Below, piece after piece: positions 1 to 6,402 of a stretch of 7,391 nucleotides of DNA (within the stretch, counting starts at the first letter, position 1; every line of letters begins with the position of its first letter). The notes beneath the pieces were generated by a model that saw nothing but the letters and a program-made list of their open reading frames with translations, had not been told where the DNA came from and ran no database searches. The stretch covers positions 1-7,391 of the forward strand of contig NZ_MKGQ01000061.1 of assembly GCF_001908105.1 (NCBI RefSeq), in the 5' to 3' direction. This DNA is from Xenorhabdus eapokensis. GTDB taxonomy: Bacteria; Pseudomonadota; Gammaproteobacteria; Enterobacterales; Enterobacteriaceae. The position numbers and the translations under genes are program-made.

Positions 1-1
1 G

Positions 2-175
2 GTTTATTCTCCTTGGCTGAATAAAATAGAGCGGCTATGGCAATCATTGCATGAAACCGTCACACGGAACCATTGTTGCCAATATATGTGGATGCTGATC
101 AAAAGAGTTAAGTTTTTTTTAAATGCCGCTTCAGCAAATCAATGGAAAGGGATAGGAAATATGAAACTCTCATAA
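2..175 (+). CDS. IS630-family transposase, C-terminal end (partial, enters from left edge)
   Basis: An open frame enters from the left edge and ends at TAA 173-175, giving 57 residues. It begins VYSPWLNKIERLWQSLHETV, which matches the conserved C-terminal block of IS630/Tc1-mariner-type transposases (YSPxLNPIExLW); the Glu of IERLW is the last acidic residue of the DDE catalytic triad. The rest is a short basic and aromatic tail. Whether the gene is intact cannot be told because its 5' part lies outside the window. An 8-bp palindrome TAGTACTA at 191-198 just downstream may mark the element's end, since IS630 elements target TA, but the other end is not available for comparison. It is not functionally linked to the biosynthetic operon. 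Confidence 0.8.
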   Translation, partial: VYSPWLNKIERLWQSLHETVTRNHCCQYMWMLIKRVKFFLNAASANQWKGIGNMKLS

Positions 176-267
176 TTATGAAAAGTTATTTAGTACTACA
201 GTCGTACGCTCCATTGTGGCATGATAGCTCATGATATATTCTTCCTGAAAATAGGGGGAGGTGTTCA

Positions 268-639
268 ATGCACTTACCTGTTAACCTTTGGGAACAAGAA
301 CTGCTCTCATTACACACGCGTCTGACACCGTTATTTCACCATGCCAGTCCACAGCAACGCTGCCTCGCCTATCTCCGGGGATTACTCAGTGATGTTGAGC
401 GTAAAAATAGCTGGCAACTGGCGGAATGGTTGGGTGAACACTCGCCTGATGGCATTCAATATTTTCTGGAACGCGCCCGTTGGGATGCCGAAGCGGCTCG
501 CGATATTTTACGCGATTATGTGACTGACCATCTCGGTGATGAGCAAGTCATCCTCATCATCGATGAAACCGGTTTTATCAAAAAAGGGACGCATTCTGCC
601 GGCGTCCAACGCCAATATAGCGGTACTGCCGGACGGATA
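268..639 (+). pseudogene. IS701-family transposase, N-terminal fragment
   Basis: The ATG at 268 follows a strong purine-rich ribosome site (GGGGGAGG, 6 nt before the start). About 124 residues match the N-terminus of IS701-type (DUF4322/SRSO17-like) transposases: the block LLSDVERKNSWQLAEWLGE at residues 40-58, then ILIIDETGFIKKG at 95-107 with the first catalytic Asp, and SAGVQRQYSGTAGRI at 110-124. Full-length relatives run to roughly 400 residues, so about two thirds are missing. After TAGRI the frame passes, without a stop, into residues belonging to an IS982 transposase (SLYALFCRHV) and ends at TAA 673-675. It is therefore a truncated, non-functional gene whose open frame ends in foreign sequence. 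The family call comes from remembered motifs; the exact junction (about 636-642) needs an alignment. Confidence 0.8.
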
Positions 640-967
640 TCCCTTTATGCGCTTTTCTGTCGTCACGTAAGGTAACAACTCAAGGGATCGCTTTTATTGA
701 TTCCACCAAAATTGCCGTTTGTCATAACCTTCGTATTCCCCGTCATCGGGTATTTGAGGGAATGGCACAACGAGGAAAAACCAGTACCGGCTGGTTTTAT
801 GGCTTTAAACTTCATTTGGTTATCAATGATTGCGGCGAATTGTTAGCCGTGAAACTCACCGCAGGAAACACGGATGATCGCCAGCCAGTCAAAGCGCTGA
901 CAAAAGGATTAACAGGATGTTTGTATGGTGATAAAGGGGACTTATCCCCTGTCTTTTAGTCACATCT

Positions 968-995
968 CAAATTACGGTCAAATGACCGTAATTTG
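968..995. repeat. 13-bp perfect hairpin inside the MITE
   Basis: CAAATTACGGTCA (968-980) and TGACCGTAATTTG (983-995) are perfect reverse complements separated by AA. The hairpin sits next to the left terminal repeat. It is followed on the plus strand by a short A run, not a T run, so it does not look like a plus-strand terminator. A structural or transposase-related role is possible but not shown. Confidence 0.85.
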
Positions 996-1042
996 AAAAA
1001 ACTATCTATCTGATTTTAAATAAAACATTTTTTAGCACTGTA

Positions 1043-1070
1043 TTGAGAGGTTCAAAATAATTCATATAAA
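1043..1070 (+). promoter_or_regulatory. Predicted outward sigma-70-like promoter within the MITE
   Basis: TTGAGA (1043-1048), a 16-bp spacer, then TATAAA (1065-1070): five of six matches to each consensus box. It points rightward out of the element, into the 3' piece of the IS982 pseudogene and on toward the 3' end of the minus-strand operon, so any transcript would be antisense to dcsG if not stopped. This is a pattern match only; AT-rich DNA yields such matches by chance. Confidence 0.35.
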
Positions 1071-1501
1071 AAACAGCATGATAAAAAATTGTGACTAAAA
1101 GACAGACTTATCCCAGGCTTTATGTGATGAATTGGAAGCAGAAGGTGTCACGTTAGTCACGAATGTCCGGAGTAACATGAAAGCCAAGGCATTATCTCTC
1201 TGGGATAGATTGATGTTAAGGCGGCGGTTTTTGATAGAAACCGTCATTGATCAGCTCAAGAATATTTCTCAGATAGCGCATTCAAGGCATCGCAGTCAAC
1301 TCGGTTTTTTATTGGAAGTTACTGCCGGCCTTATTGCTTATACATTCCAACCTAAACAACCGAGCTTGAATCTACGGGATAATGAAATCGCTATTCTTAA
1401 ACGAAGCTGAGGTTAAGTCAATTAAATAATGAAATAGATACCTCCTCCAAATAGGCTTCAATGTGCCATGCTGAATACATTAGCGAAATACGGATATTAT
1501 A

Positions 1502-1543
1502 AGGCCGCCTTTAGTGGTATTCAGGAAATTAAAACAGCGGCCT
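1502..1543 (-). terminator. Possible weak terminator downstream of the operon
   Basis: In the 162-nt gap between the IS982 remnant and the last operon gene, AGGCCGC (1502-1508) and GCGGCCT (1537-1543) form a 7-bp GC-rich inverted repeat, extendable by three pairs with one mismatch. It lies 30 nt past the dcsG stop, where a terminator would be expected. The loop is long (28 nt) and the minus-strand bases after the stem (TATAATATCC) are not a clean T tract, so it is at best a weak terminator. I see no convincing gene in this gap. Confidence 0.25.
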
Positions 1544-1572
1544 AATGTTTCACTTCAGAGCTGGATTCATCA

Positions 1573-2487
1573 TCAACGTAAATTGGTTTGCAATTGCAGC
1601 CGTCGTGCTATAGCAGTCGCGAATGTTTTTGCACCAGTATCAGTAAAGGGAAGACTCAGTGATGGCTCCATCAGTTCAAGTTCAAGAATACGTGGCTGCT
1701 GTTCATCATCGTGAATTAGATCGATACGGGCATAAAGTAGATGGTGATCAAGGCTAAATTTTGCTTTTATTGCATTCAACGCCGCAGAGGCGACTTCACA
1801 CTCCTGCTCAGAGGCTAATCTAGCCTTACGTAGCTCCTGATGAGGAACTTTCACTCGTCCATCAGCCATGAGTAGGGCCTCTTTTTTGATTGAATGGCTA
1901 TATTCACCATCAAAATAGATAAGATTGGTCTCGCCATAGATATCAATGGACTTGAAGTAAGGTTGGACAATCACGGATGAATCCTCCTCAATCAATTGAT
2001 TAATATGCTTTAGTGCTTGCTCACCTTGAGCAGCTGAGAAACGTCGTACATTTTTAGAATAAGCGCCAAGTGCTGGTTTGACCACAATTTCTTGTTTCTG
2101 ACCATGTAGATCGTAAAATCTATTTAGTAATATTTGAGCATCATCTCCGATATGAGAAAAGACACTGGGAACAATAGGAACTTGATTATATTCAAGATCT
2201 TGCAAATAATTTTTATTCACATTCCAATGTATAACCTCAACAGGATTGAGCAACACAGAAGTAGCTGTTACATGATTGCACCACGATAAAAATTCATTAC
2301 AATGATCAACGTAAGTCCAGGTTGATCGAGGTATAACGATATCGAAAACACTCCAGTCAACCTGATTATTATTCCAGTGGCAAACCACTGGCTGCATTCC
2401 AAGCTGGTGACAAGCGTCAAATAACAGAGTCATATCATAGTCAATTGGTAAACTTTCGCTATCTGTAACTAATGCAATCTTTTTCAT
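1573..2487 (-). CDS. dcsG: ATP-grasp ligase, DcsG-like D-cycloserine synthetase
   Basis: A 304-residue cytoplasmic ATP-grasp protein. Visible blocks: an N-terminal pre-ATP-grasp region with DIVIPRSTWTY at 49-59; WNVNKNYL at 88-95; VVKPALGAYSKNV at 135-147 with the ATP-contacting Lys137; VQPYF at 174-178; GETNLIYFDGEYSHSIKK at 185-202; and YARIDLI at 252-258 leading to ILELELMEPSLSL at 267-279, the acidic metal-binding strand. Length and motif order fit the RimK-like subgroup that includes DcsG, which uses ATP to cyclise O-ureido-D-serine to D-cycloserine with release of CO2 and NH3. The ATG start has a good ribosome site (AGAGGA, 4 nt upstream). It is the last gene of the operon, 145 nt after the SDR. 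The specific function is inferred from dcsB-E neighbours; the ATP-grasp fold itself is clear. Alone it could be any peptide-type ligase. Confidence 0.83.
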   Translation of the reverse strand: MKKIALVTDSESLPIDYDMTLLFDACHQLGMQPVVCHWNNNQVDWSVFDIVIPRSTWTYVDHCNEFLSWCNHVTATSVLLNPVEVIHWNVNKNYLQDLEYNQVPIVPSVFSHIGDDAQILLNRFYDLHGQKQEIVVKPALGAYSKNVRRFSAAQGEQALKHINQLIEEDSSVIVQPYFKSIDIYGETNLIYFDGEYSHSIKKEALLMADGRVKVPHQELRKARLASEQECEVASAALNAIKAKFSLDHHLLYARIDLIHDDEQQPRILELELMEPSLSLPFTDTGAKTFATAIARRLQLQTNLR

Positions 2488-2535
2488 AACTTCCTCTGAT
2501 AATTAGCTAATCATTATTAATTCGATATTTATATA

Positions 2536-2555
2536 TGTAGGAATTGCACCCTACA
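2536..2555. promoter_or_regulatory. Inverted repeat in the SDR-dcsG gap (possible operator or RNA hairpin)
   Basis: TGTAGG (2536-2541) and CCTACA (2550-2555) are perfect inverted repeats around an 8-nt spacer, about 50 nt before the dcsG start in a 145-nt gap (2488-2632). This is the only large gap in the operon. GTAGGAATT occurs twice, at 2537-2545 and 2626-2634, the second copy overlapping the SDR stop codon. No T run follows, so a terminator is unlikely. The gap is AT-rich and may hold a secondary promoter, but no strong -35/-10 pair stands out. Confidence 0.35.
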
Positions 2556-2632
2556 AACGTTAATTTAATATCAATACCGCATCTTTAAAAAAGAAACAGT
2601 ATATATAAACTCATCTTTACTAAAAGTAGGAA

Positions 2633-3379
2633 TTACCAGGGAATAGAATTACCCATATGAAAATATCCTCCAGTGGGGCCATTCTCATTTAACAAAGCTA
2701 GGCAAACGCAGGTTTTGGCTCCATCCTTGACATCAAGCTCACCAGCCCCTTCATTCATATCGGTCTTGGTATAACCGGGATGTGCTGCGTTGACCTTTAT
2801 ATCTGTATCTCGTAATTCATAGGCAAGATGCACTGTCCAGGAATTTACTCCGCTCTTAGAGGCGCTATAAGCGGGTAATGATTTAAAAAAAGGGTTATAA
2901 GCATACGAATTTCTGTCAGTATGTGTGGATATTGAACCAAGCAAACTAGAAACGTTTACGATTCGTCCTGCAGGTGATTTTTTAATTAAAGGAAGCATAG
3001 CATTCGTCACAGCAACCATTCCAAATAAATTAGTGGCAAAGGTTTCATACCATAAATCCAGTGGTTGCTCCGAAGGACTTCTACCATATTGTTCGATACG
3101 AATTGCGGCGTTATTAATTAAAATATCTAATCGGGAATGTTTTTTATCGACATAATCAACAGCTAATTTAATCTCTTCGTGAGAAGTAATGTCCATTATC
3201 AGAGGTTCGACACTAACTCCCTCGCATGATAAAGATTTCACCGCCTCAATAACTTTAGATTTATCGCGAGCAGAAAGAATTACATGAATGCCTTTCTCGG
3301 CAAGTTGACGTGACATTTCAAAGCCAATACCACGATTAGCTCCGGTAATTAGAGCTACTTTATTAAATTTTTGTATCAT
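2633..3379 (-). CDS. Classical short-chain dehydrogenase/reductase (SDR), unknown substrate
   Basis: A 248-residue NAD(P)-dependent oxidoreductase with the classical SDR motifs: TGANRGIG (12-19) for the cofactor, MDIT (62-65) contacting adenine, NNAA (89-92; NNAG is usual), Asn117, VNVSS (141-145) with the catalytic Ser, and YSASK (171-175) with Tyr171 and Lys175. A long segment (about 146-170) between the Ser and Tyr motifs and the GGYFHMGNSIPW ending recall the carbonyl-reductase-like subgroup. Arg after TGAN and Ala-Arg at 37-38 hint at NADPH, but this is not decisive. The ATG start has only a weak AGG upstream. It starts 26 nt after dcsE and is clearly in the operon. No SDR step belongs to the D-cycloserine route as I know it, so its role is open: tailoring, side-product removal, or a passenger. 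Confidence 0.85.
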   Translation of the reverse strand: MIQKFNKVALITGANRGIGFEMSRQLAEKGIHVILSARDKSKVIEAVKSLSCEGVSVEPLIMDITSHEEIKLAVDYVDKKHSRLDILINNAAIRIEQYGRSPSEQPLDLWYETFATNLFGMVAVTNAMLPLIKKSPAGRIVNVSSLLGSISTHTDRNSYAYNPFFKSLPAYSASKSGVNSWTVHLAYELRDTDIKVNAAHPGYTKTDMNEGAGELDVKDGAKTCVCLALLNENGPTGGYFHMGNSIPW

Positions 3380-3405
3380 TGAATATAACCTATGATGTTG
3401 AATGA

Positions 3406-4515
3406 TTATAAGGCAGAAAGAAAAGATTGAATCTTCGGGCCAAACTCATCTATATCAACAAGAAAAGCATCATGCCCCTGTAGTGAATTGAGAGCATAAA
3501 ACTCAACCCTAGTACCCCCGCGCTCTAATCCTTTCGCAATCTGCCTTTGTTGATGTATAGGGAAGAGGATGTCGGTTTCAACACCGATAATCAGCGCCCT
3601 TCTTAAAGAAATATTCTCTAAACTCGCATGAATGTCACCATTATAATTCTCTGCAAGATCGAAATGATCCATGCTCTGACTTAAATAGAGATAACAATTA
3701 GGATCAAAACAATTAATAAAATCATGGGCACGATGCTGGAGATAGCTTTCAATTTCAAACTGATTGAATTCAAAATTACTACTTATTTCTAAAGAAAATA
3801 TATTTCTACCAAAACGCTGCTCCCATTCTTTTGCGGAACGATAACTTATAAGTCCTAACTTGCGAGCTAGAAGCATTCCGTTTAGAGGAAATATATCCTT
3901 ATCATAATTTCCTTGATTCCAGTTAGGATCATTCCTTATTGATTCGCGTTGTAATGAACGAATGGCAATTGAAAAAGGTAAAGCATGTATGGCACTGGAA
4001 ATATTGATATGATGAGTAGCGATACCAGGATAACGTGACAGCATAGACAACGCAGTCATACCTCCCATTGAAAGTCCAATAACACAAGCTATTTTATCAA
4101 AACCGAGCAAGAAAATGGCCTGTGCGGTGGTATCAGCGATATCCTCAATAGCCAACTTAGGAAAACTGAGTCTGTAAGGTTCACCAGTAGAAGGATTAAT
4201 GGAGGAAGCTCCTGTTGAGCCTTTGCAGCTACCCAAAGAATTAACACATATAACATACCAGTATCGGGTGTCAATCGCTTTACCTGCACCAACCATTGCT
4301 TCCCACCACCCACATTGTGGATTAGCTTTATTGGATGCAACATGAGCATCAGGAGAAAGGCCAGTAAGAATTAATATCACGTTATCTCGTGATGAAGTTA
4401 ACTGACCGTATGTTTCATAAGCAATACGTACCCCCGAAAGCAAGGCCCCACATTTCATCTGAACTTTCTCAGGCAATTGAACAAATTTAGTGGAAGCAGG
4501 AATAAATTCACTCAT
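3406..4515 (-). CDS. dcsE: MetX-like alpha/beta-hydrolase, DcsE-like L-serine O-acetyltransferase
   Basis: A 369-residue protein of the homoserine O-acetyltransferase (MetX) fold. Visible: NSLGSCKGSTGASSINP (about 92-108), the nucleophile elbow GLSMGG with Ser149, the segment LPFSIAIRSLQRESIRNDPN (179-198) conserved in the family, Asp315 in ETDILFP and His348 in QGHD, completing the Ser-Asp-His triad. In the D-cycloserine pathway the MetX homologue acetylates L-serine with acetyl-CoA, supplying O-acetylserine to DcsD. A GTG at 4527 would add four residues, but GGAG (4522-4525) is ideally spaced before ATG 4515, which I choose. It lies 43 nt after dcsD and 26 nt before the SDR. A true MetX for methionine synthesis is the main alternative; the dcs context argues against it. 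Confidence 0.83.
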   Translation of the reverse strand: MSEFIPASTKFVQLPEKVQMKCGALLSGVRIAYETYGQLTSSRDNVILILTGLSPDAHVASNKANPQCGWWEAMVGAGKAIDTRYWYVICVNSLGSCKGSTGASSINPSTGEPYRLSFPKLAIEDIADTTAQAIFLLGFDKIACVIGLSMGGMTALSMLSRYPGIATHHINISSAIHALPFSIAIRSLQRESIRNDPNWNQGNYDKDIFPLNGMLLARKLGLISYRSAKEWEQRFGRNIFSLEISSNFEFNQFEIESYLQHRAHDFINCFDPNCYLYLSQSMDHFDLAENYNGDIHASLENISLRRALIIGVETDILFPIHQQRQIAKGLERGGTRVEFYALNSLQGHDAFLVDIDEFGPKIQSFLSAL

Positions 4516-4521
4516 TAGATA

Positions 4522-4525
4522 CTCC
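4522..4525 (-). promoter_or_regulatory. Ribosome binding site that fixes the dcsE start
   Basis: GGAG sits 6 nt before ATG 4515. It lies inside the longer GTG-initiated frame, whose own start has no good site, so translation should begin at ATG 4515. Confidence 0.7.
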
Positions 4526-4558
4526 ACAACTAAAGATGATTATTATAAAAGTTCTTCC

Positions 4559-5515
4559 TTACAAAGAAGCTAACCATTTATCGTCAGAGAATTCATTAAT
4601 GCCTTCCAGCAAAAACGTGGAGAGATAACGTTCGCCGGTATCAGGTAACATAGCTAGTAAAACAGAACCTTCCTCAACATCCTTTGCTATATTAATAGCT
4701 GTTGCTAATGTGGCTCCGGCTGAAATGCCAACAAAAATACCTTCTTCTTTGGCTAGGCGTTGAGCCATATCGCGTCCTTCTATTTCGTTGATTGTGACTA
4801 ATCGATCAATGACATTCTTATCCATAATTGAAGGGATAAAATTCGGTGCCCACCCTTGAATCTGATGAACATTCCAATTTTGTCCCGAAAGGACAGCTGC
4901 GTTATCTGGTTCAGCTGCGATAATTTGAACATTAGGTCTGGCGAATTTTAAAATTTGACCTATGCCAGTGAGTGTGCCACTGGTGCCGAAACCAGTAACA
5001 AAATAGTCAAGGCGCTTACCGGCAAAATCACGCAAGATTTCAGCCGCTGTGGTTTCCCTGTGATATGCCGGATTTGCTGGATTATCAAATTGTTTTGCAC
5101 GAAACCAGCCATGTTTTTGTGCTAATTCATCGGCAATGGCATTTCCACCCGCGCTACCAAGTTCTCCAGGAAATAGAATAACCTTACCACCATAAGCTTT
5201 GATTAACTTCCTACGTTCAACAGAATACGTATCCCCCATAATCGCAACAAATTTATATCCACGAGCAGCTGCGACCATTGCTAAAGAAATGCCTACATTA
5301 CCAGAAGTGCATTCCGCAATAGTATCGCCAGGATGTAATAATCCTTTTTTCTCCGCATCTAGGATAACAGATATCGCCAAACGATCTTTAACCGATCCAC
5401 CTGGATTAAATGATTCAACCTTGACATACACAGAAACATGTTCTGGCACAATACGCTGCAATTTGACAATAGGTGTATTACCAATAGTATCGAGAATATT
5501 ATTATAAATTGCCAT
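4559..5515 (-). CDS. dcsD: CysK-like PLP enzyme, DcsD-like O-ureido-L-serine synthase
   Basis: A 318-residue fold-type II PLP enzyme of the O-acetylserine sulfhydrylase family. Motifs: NPGGSVKDR (38-45 region) with the PLP Lys43; the substrate-binding loop TSGNVG (70-75; CysK usually TSGNTG); SVERRKL (98-104); NPANPAYHRETTAAEI (145-160); the phosphate-binding GTSGT (177-181); GISAG (263-267) with Ser265 near the PLP pyridine nitrogen; and PDTGERYLST (291-300). In the D-cycloserine pathway the homologue performs beta-replacement on O-acetyl-L-serine with hydroxyurea as nucleophile. The ATG start overlaps the dcsC end by 14 bp and has a strong AAGGAG site (5525-5530, 9 nt spacing), implying coupled translation. 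It could be a plain cysteine synthase by sequence, but lying between a DapF-like and a MetX-like gene it fits DcsD. An SbnA-type role was considered and rejected. Confidence 0.84.
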   Translation of the reverse strand: MAIYNNILDTIGNTPIVKLQRIVPEHVSVYVKVESFNPGGSVKDRLAISVILDAEKKGLLHPGDTIAECTSGNVGISLAMVAAARGYKFVAIMGDTYSVERRKLIKAYGGKVILFPGELGSAGGNAIADELAQKHGWFRAKQFDNPANPAYHRETTAAEILRDFAGKRLDYFVTGFGTSGTLTGIGQILKFARPNVQIIAAEPDNAAVLSGQNWNVHQIQGWAPNFIPSIMDKNVIDRLVTINEIEGRDMAQRLAKEEGIFVGISAGATLATAINIAKDVEEGSVLLAMLPDTGERYLSTFLLEGINEFSDDKWLASL

Positions 5516-6380
5516 TTACTATCTCTCCTTCATATGTAAAATCTACAGGTCCAGTCATAAAAATAGGGCTGGTCTCATCTTTCCACTCAATTTTTAATTT
5601 ACCACCAAGCAAAATTACTGTGACGCTATTATCTAGCTTTCCTTTACGGATTAACGCGGCAACTGCTGCACAGGCACCACTGCCACAAGCTAGGGTTTCA
5701 CCGGCACCGAATTCAAAAACTCTTAGTAAGATTTCTTTCCTGGATGTTATTTGAACAAAACCAACATTAACAGTGGGTTCGAAAAAGAGTGATTGCTGTA
5801 TAGCTGGACCAGTGGATTGTACTGCTGCAGTTTCAATATCATCCACTTCAATCACTGCATGAGGATTTCCCATGGACAATGCACTAAATGTCACGTCGTT
5901 TTCAGTAATACGAACGGTGTACTCCAACTGCTGCTGTGCAAAGTTAAATAATGGGATATCTGATGGCAAAAAATTTGGAATTCCCATACCTATACAGAAT
6001 TCGCCATCTTGCGTAATTTCAACAGAAAGCAGGCCAGATGGGCTATCAAGTGAAAAAGATGCATCACACGCTAAACCTTCGCGGATAAGCCAAGCAGCTA
6101 CACAACGGGCACCATTTCCACACTGTCTGGATTTAGAACCATCTGAACTCCATATATGGTATGAAGCAATTGACTCTTTGTTTTTCGGTATATCTACGCC
6201 TAAGATAAGATCACAGCCAACACCTTTGTGTCTGTCTGTGAGAAAACGACATAACCCAATATCAGGATAATGTGTACCACGCAGATCAAGTATAACAAAA
6301 TCATTTCCCGCACCATGCATTTTGCTGAATTTCAATCTTGGTTTAGAGATATTAAATCTTGATGGAATTATCATATCCAT
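5502..6380 (-). CDS. dcsC: DapF-like cofactor-free racemase, DcsC-like O-ureidoserine racemase
   Basis: A 292-residue two-lobed DapF-fold protein. Both catalytic thiols are present: Cys87 in CGNGARC and Cys232 in ETLACGSGACAA. Asn26 (HGAGNDF), Asn172 (MGNPH) and Asn205 (TVNVG) are kept. Aligned by eye with remembered Haemophilus DapF, the residue after the conserved Glu (usually YERGAGE) is Phe224 rather than Arg, the Asn of FNADGSE is Ser78, and the Gln of GFDQ is Leu58. In DapF these groups help hold diaminopimelate's distal end, so diaminopimelate is an unlikely substrate. DcsC interconverts O-ureido-L- and D-serine. A TTG at 6422 opens a longer frame, but AGGG (6387-6390) sits 6 nt before ATG 6380. 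About 16 residues precede the usual DapF start. It begins 22 nt after dcsB. Confidence 0.86.
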   Translation of the reverse strand: MDMIIPSRFNISKPRLKFSKMHGAGNDFVILDLRGTHYPDIGLCRFLTDRHKGVGCDLILGVDIPKNKESIASYHIWSSDGSKSRQCGNGARCVAAWLIREGLACDASFSLDSPSGLLSVEITQDGEFCIGMGIPNFLPSDIPLFNFAQQQLEYTVRITENDVTFSALSMGNPHAVIEVDDIETAAVQSTGPAIQQSLFFEPTVNVGFVQITSRKEILLRVFEFGAGETLACGSGACAAVAALIRKGKLDNSVTVILLGGKLKIEWKDETSPIFMTGPVDFTYEGEIVNGNL

Positions 6381-6386
6381 TTTTAA

Positions 6387-6390
6387 CCCT
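6387..6390 (-). promoter_or_regulatory. Ribosome binding site that fixes the dcsC start
   Basis: AGGG lies 6 nt before ATG 6380, between the dcsB stop (6403) and the dcsC start. It supports ATG 6380 over the TTG at 6422, which would overlap dcsB by 20 bp. Confidence 0.65.
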
Positions 6391-6402
6391 AATACAGTTA
6401 AT

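Larger units (their letters stand above)
949..1105. mobile_element. 157-bp MITE with IS50-like ends, inserted in the IS982 remnant
   Basis: The element starts CTGTCTTTTAGTCACA (949-964) and ends with its exact reverse complement (1090-1105), giving perfect 16-bp terminal inverted repeats. It has no coding capacity. It is flanked by ACTTATCCC on both sides (940-948 and 1106-1114), a 9-bp target duplication. Compared from memory with the IS50 outer end (CTGACTCTTATACACA), 12 of 16 positions agree, and IS50/IS10-type IS4-family elements also make 9-bp duplications, so an IS4/IS50-group transposase is the likely mobiliser in trans. The interior is AT-rich and holds a 13-bp perfect hairpin and an outward promoter-like sequence. 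The TAG in the left repeat closes the disrupted transposase frame. Confidence 0.93.
940..1114. repeat. 9-bp target-site duplication ACTTATCCC flanking the MITE
   Basis: ACTTATCCC occurs at 940-948 and again at 1106-1114, directly abutting the two terminal repeats. In IS982 relatives the codons here encode Gly-(Tyr)-Leu-Ser-Gln, and only one copy is needed to rebuild that protein, so the second copy was made by the insertion. Both copies are identical, which fits a fairly recent insertion. Confidence 0.93.
640..1410 (+). pseudogene. IS982-family transposase remnant: 5'-truncated, frameshifted, interrupted by a MITE
   Basis: Three collinear pieces in different frames rebuild the C-terminal two thirds of an IS982 transposase. 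Piece 1 (640 to about 669) reads SLYALFCRHV. A one-base loss near 669 shifts the frame, and piece 2 (669-948) reads KVTTQGIAFIDSTKIAVCHN, then RIPRHRVFEG, RGKTSTGWFYGFKLHLVIN and LYGDKG. Piece 3 resumes after the inserted MITE and its 9-bp duplication: SQALCDELEAEGVTLVTNVR, then LMLRRRFLIETVIDQLKNIS, HSRHRS and AGLIAYTFQPKQPSLNL, stopping at 1410. The family's DDE residues remain (FIDST, GDKG, IETVIDQLKN). The N-terminus is replaced by the IS701 fragment. Removing the insert and one duplicate copy restores GGG GAC TTA TCC CAG GCT without a break. The gene is certainly inactive. Confidence 0.9.

Noticed and set aside
341..523. Plus-strand 60-residue frame inside the IS701 fragment
   Set aside because: It is an alternative frame of a clear transposase coding region.
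1468..1545. A 25-residue plus-strand reading frame starting at ATG 1468
   Set aside because: It has no clear ribosome site or recognisable motif and lies in insertion-sequence debris; it also overlaps the inverted repeat.
4089..4349. Minus-strand reading frame of 86 residues inside dcsE, and other overlapping frames (2925-3155 +, 5199-5507 +, 5509-5754 +, 5872-6270 +, 6953-7237 +)
   Set aside because: They are shadows of well-supported enzyme genes in other frames and show no family motifs.
4559..6380. A siderophore or diaminopropionate operon of the SbnA/SbnB type
   Set aside because: There is a CysK-like gene but no SbnB-like dehydrogenase and no NIS or NRPS synthetase; the DapF, MetX and arginase partners do not fit.
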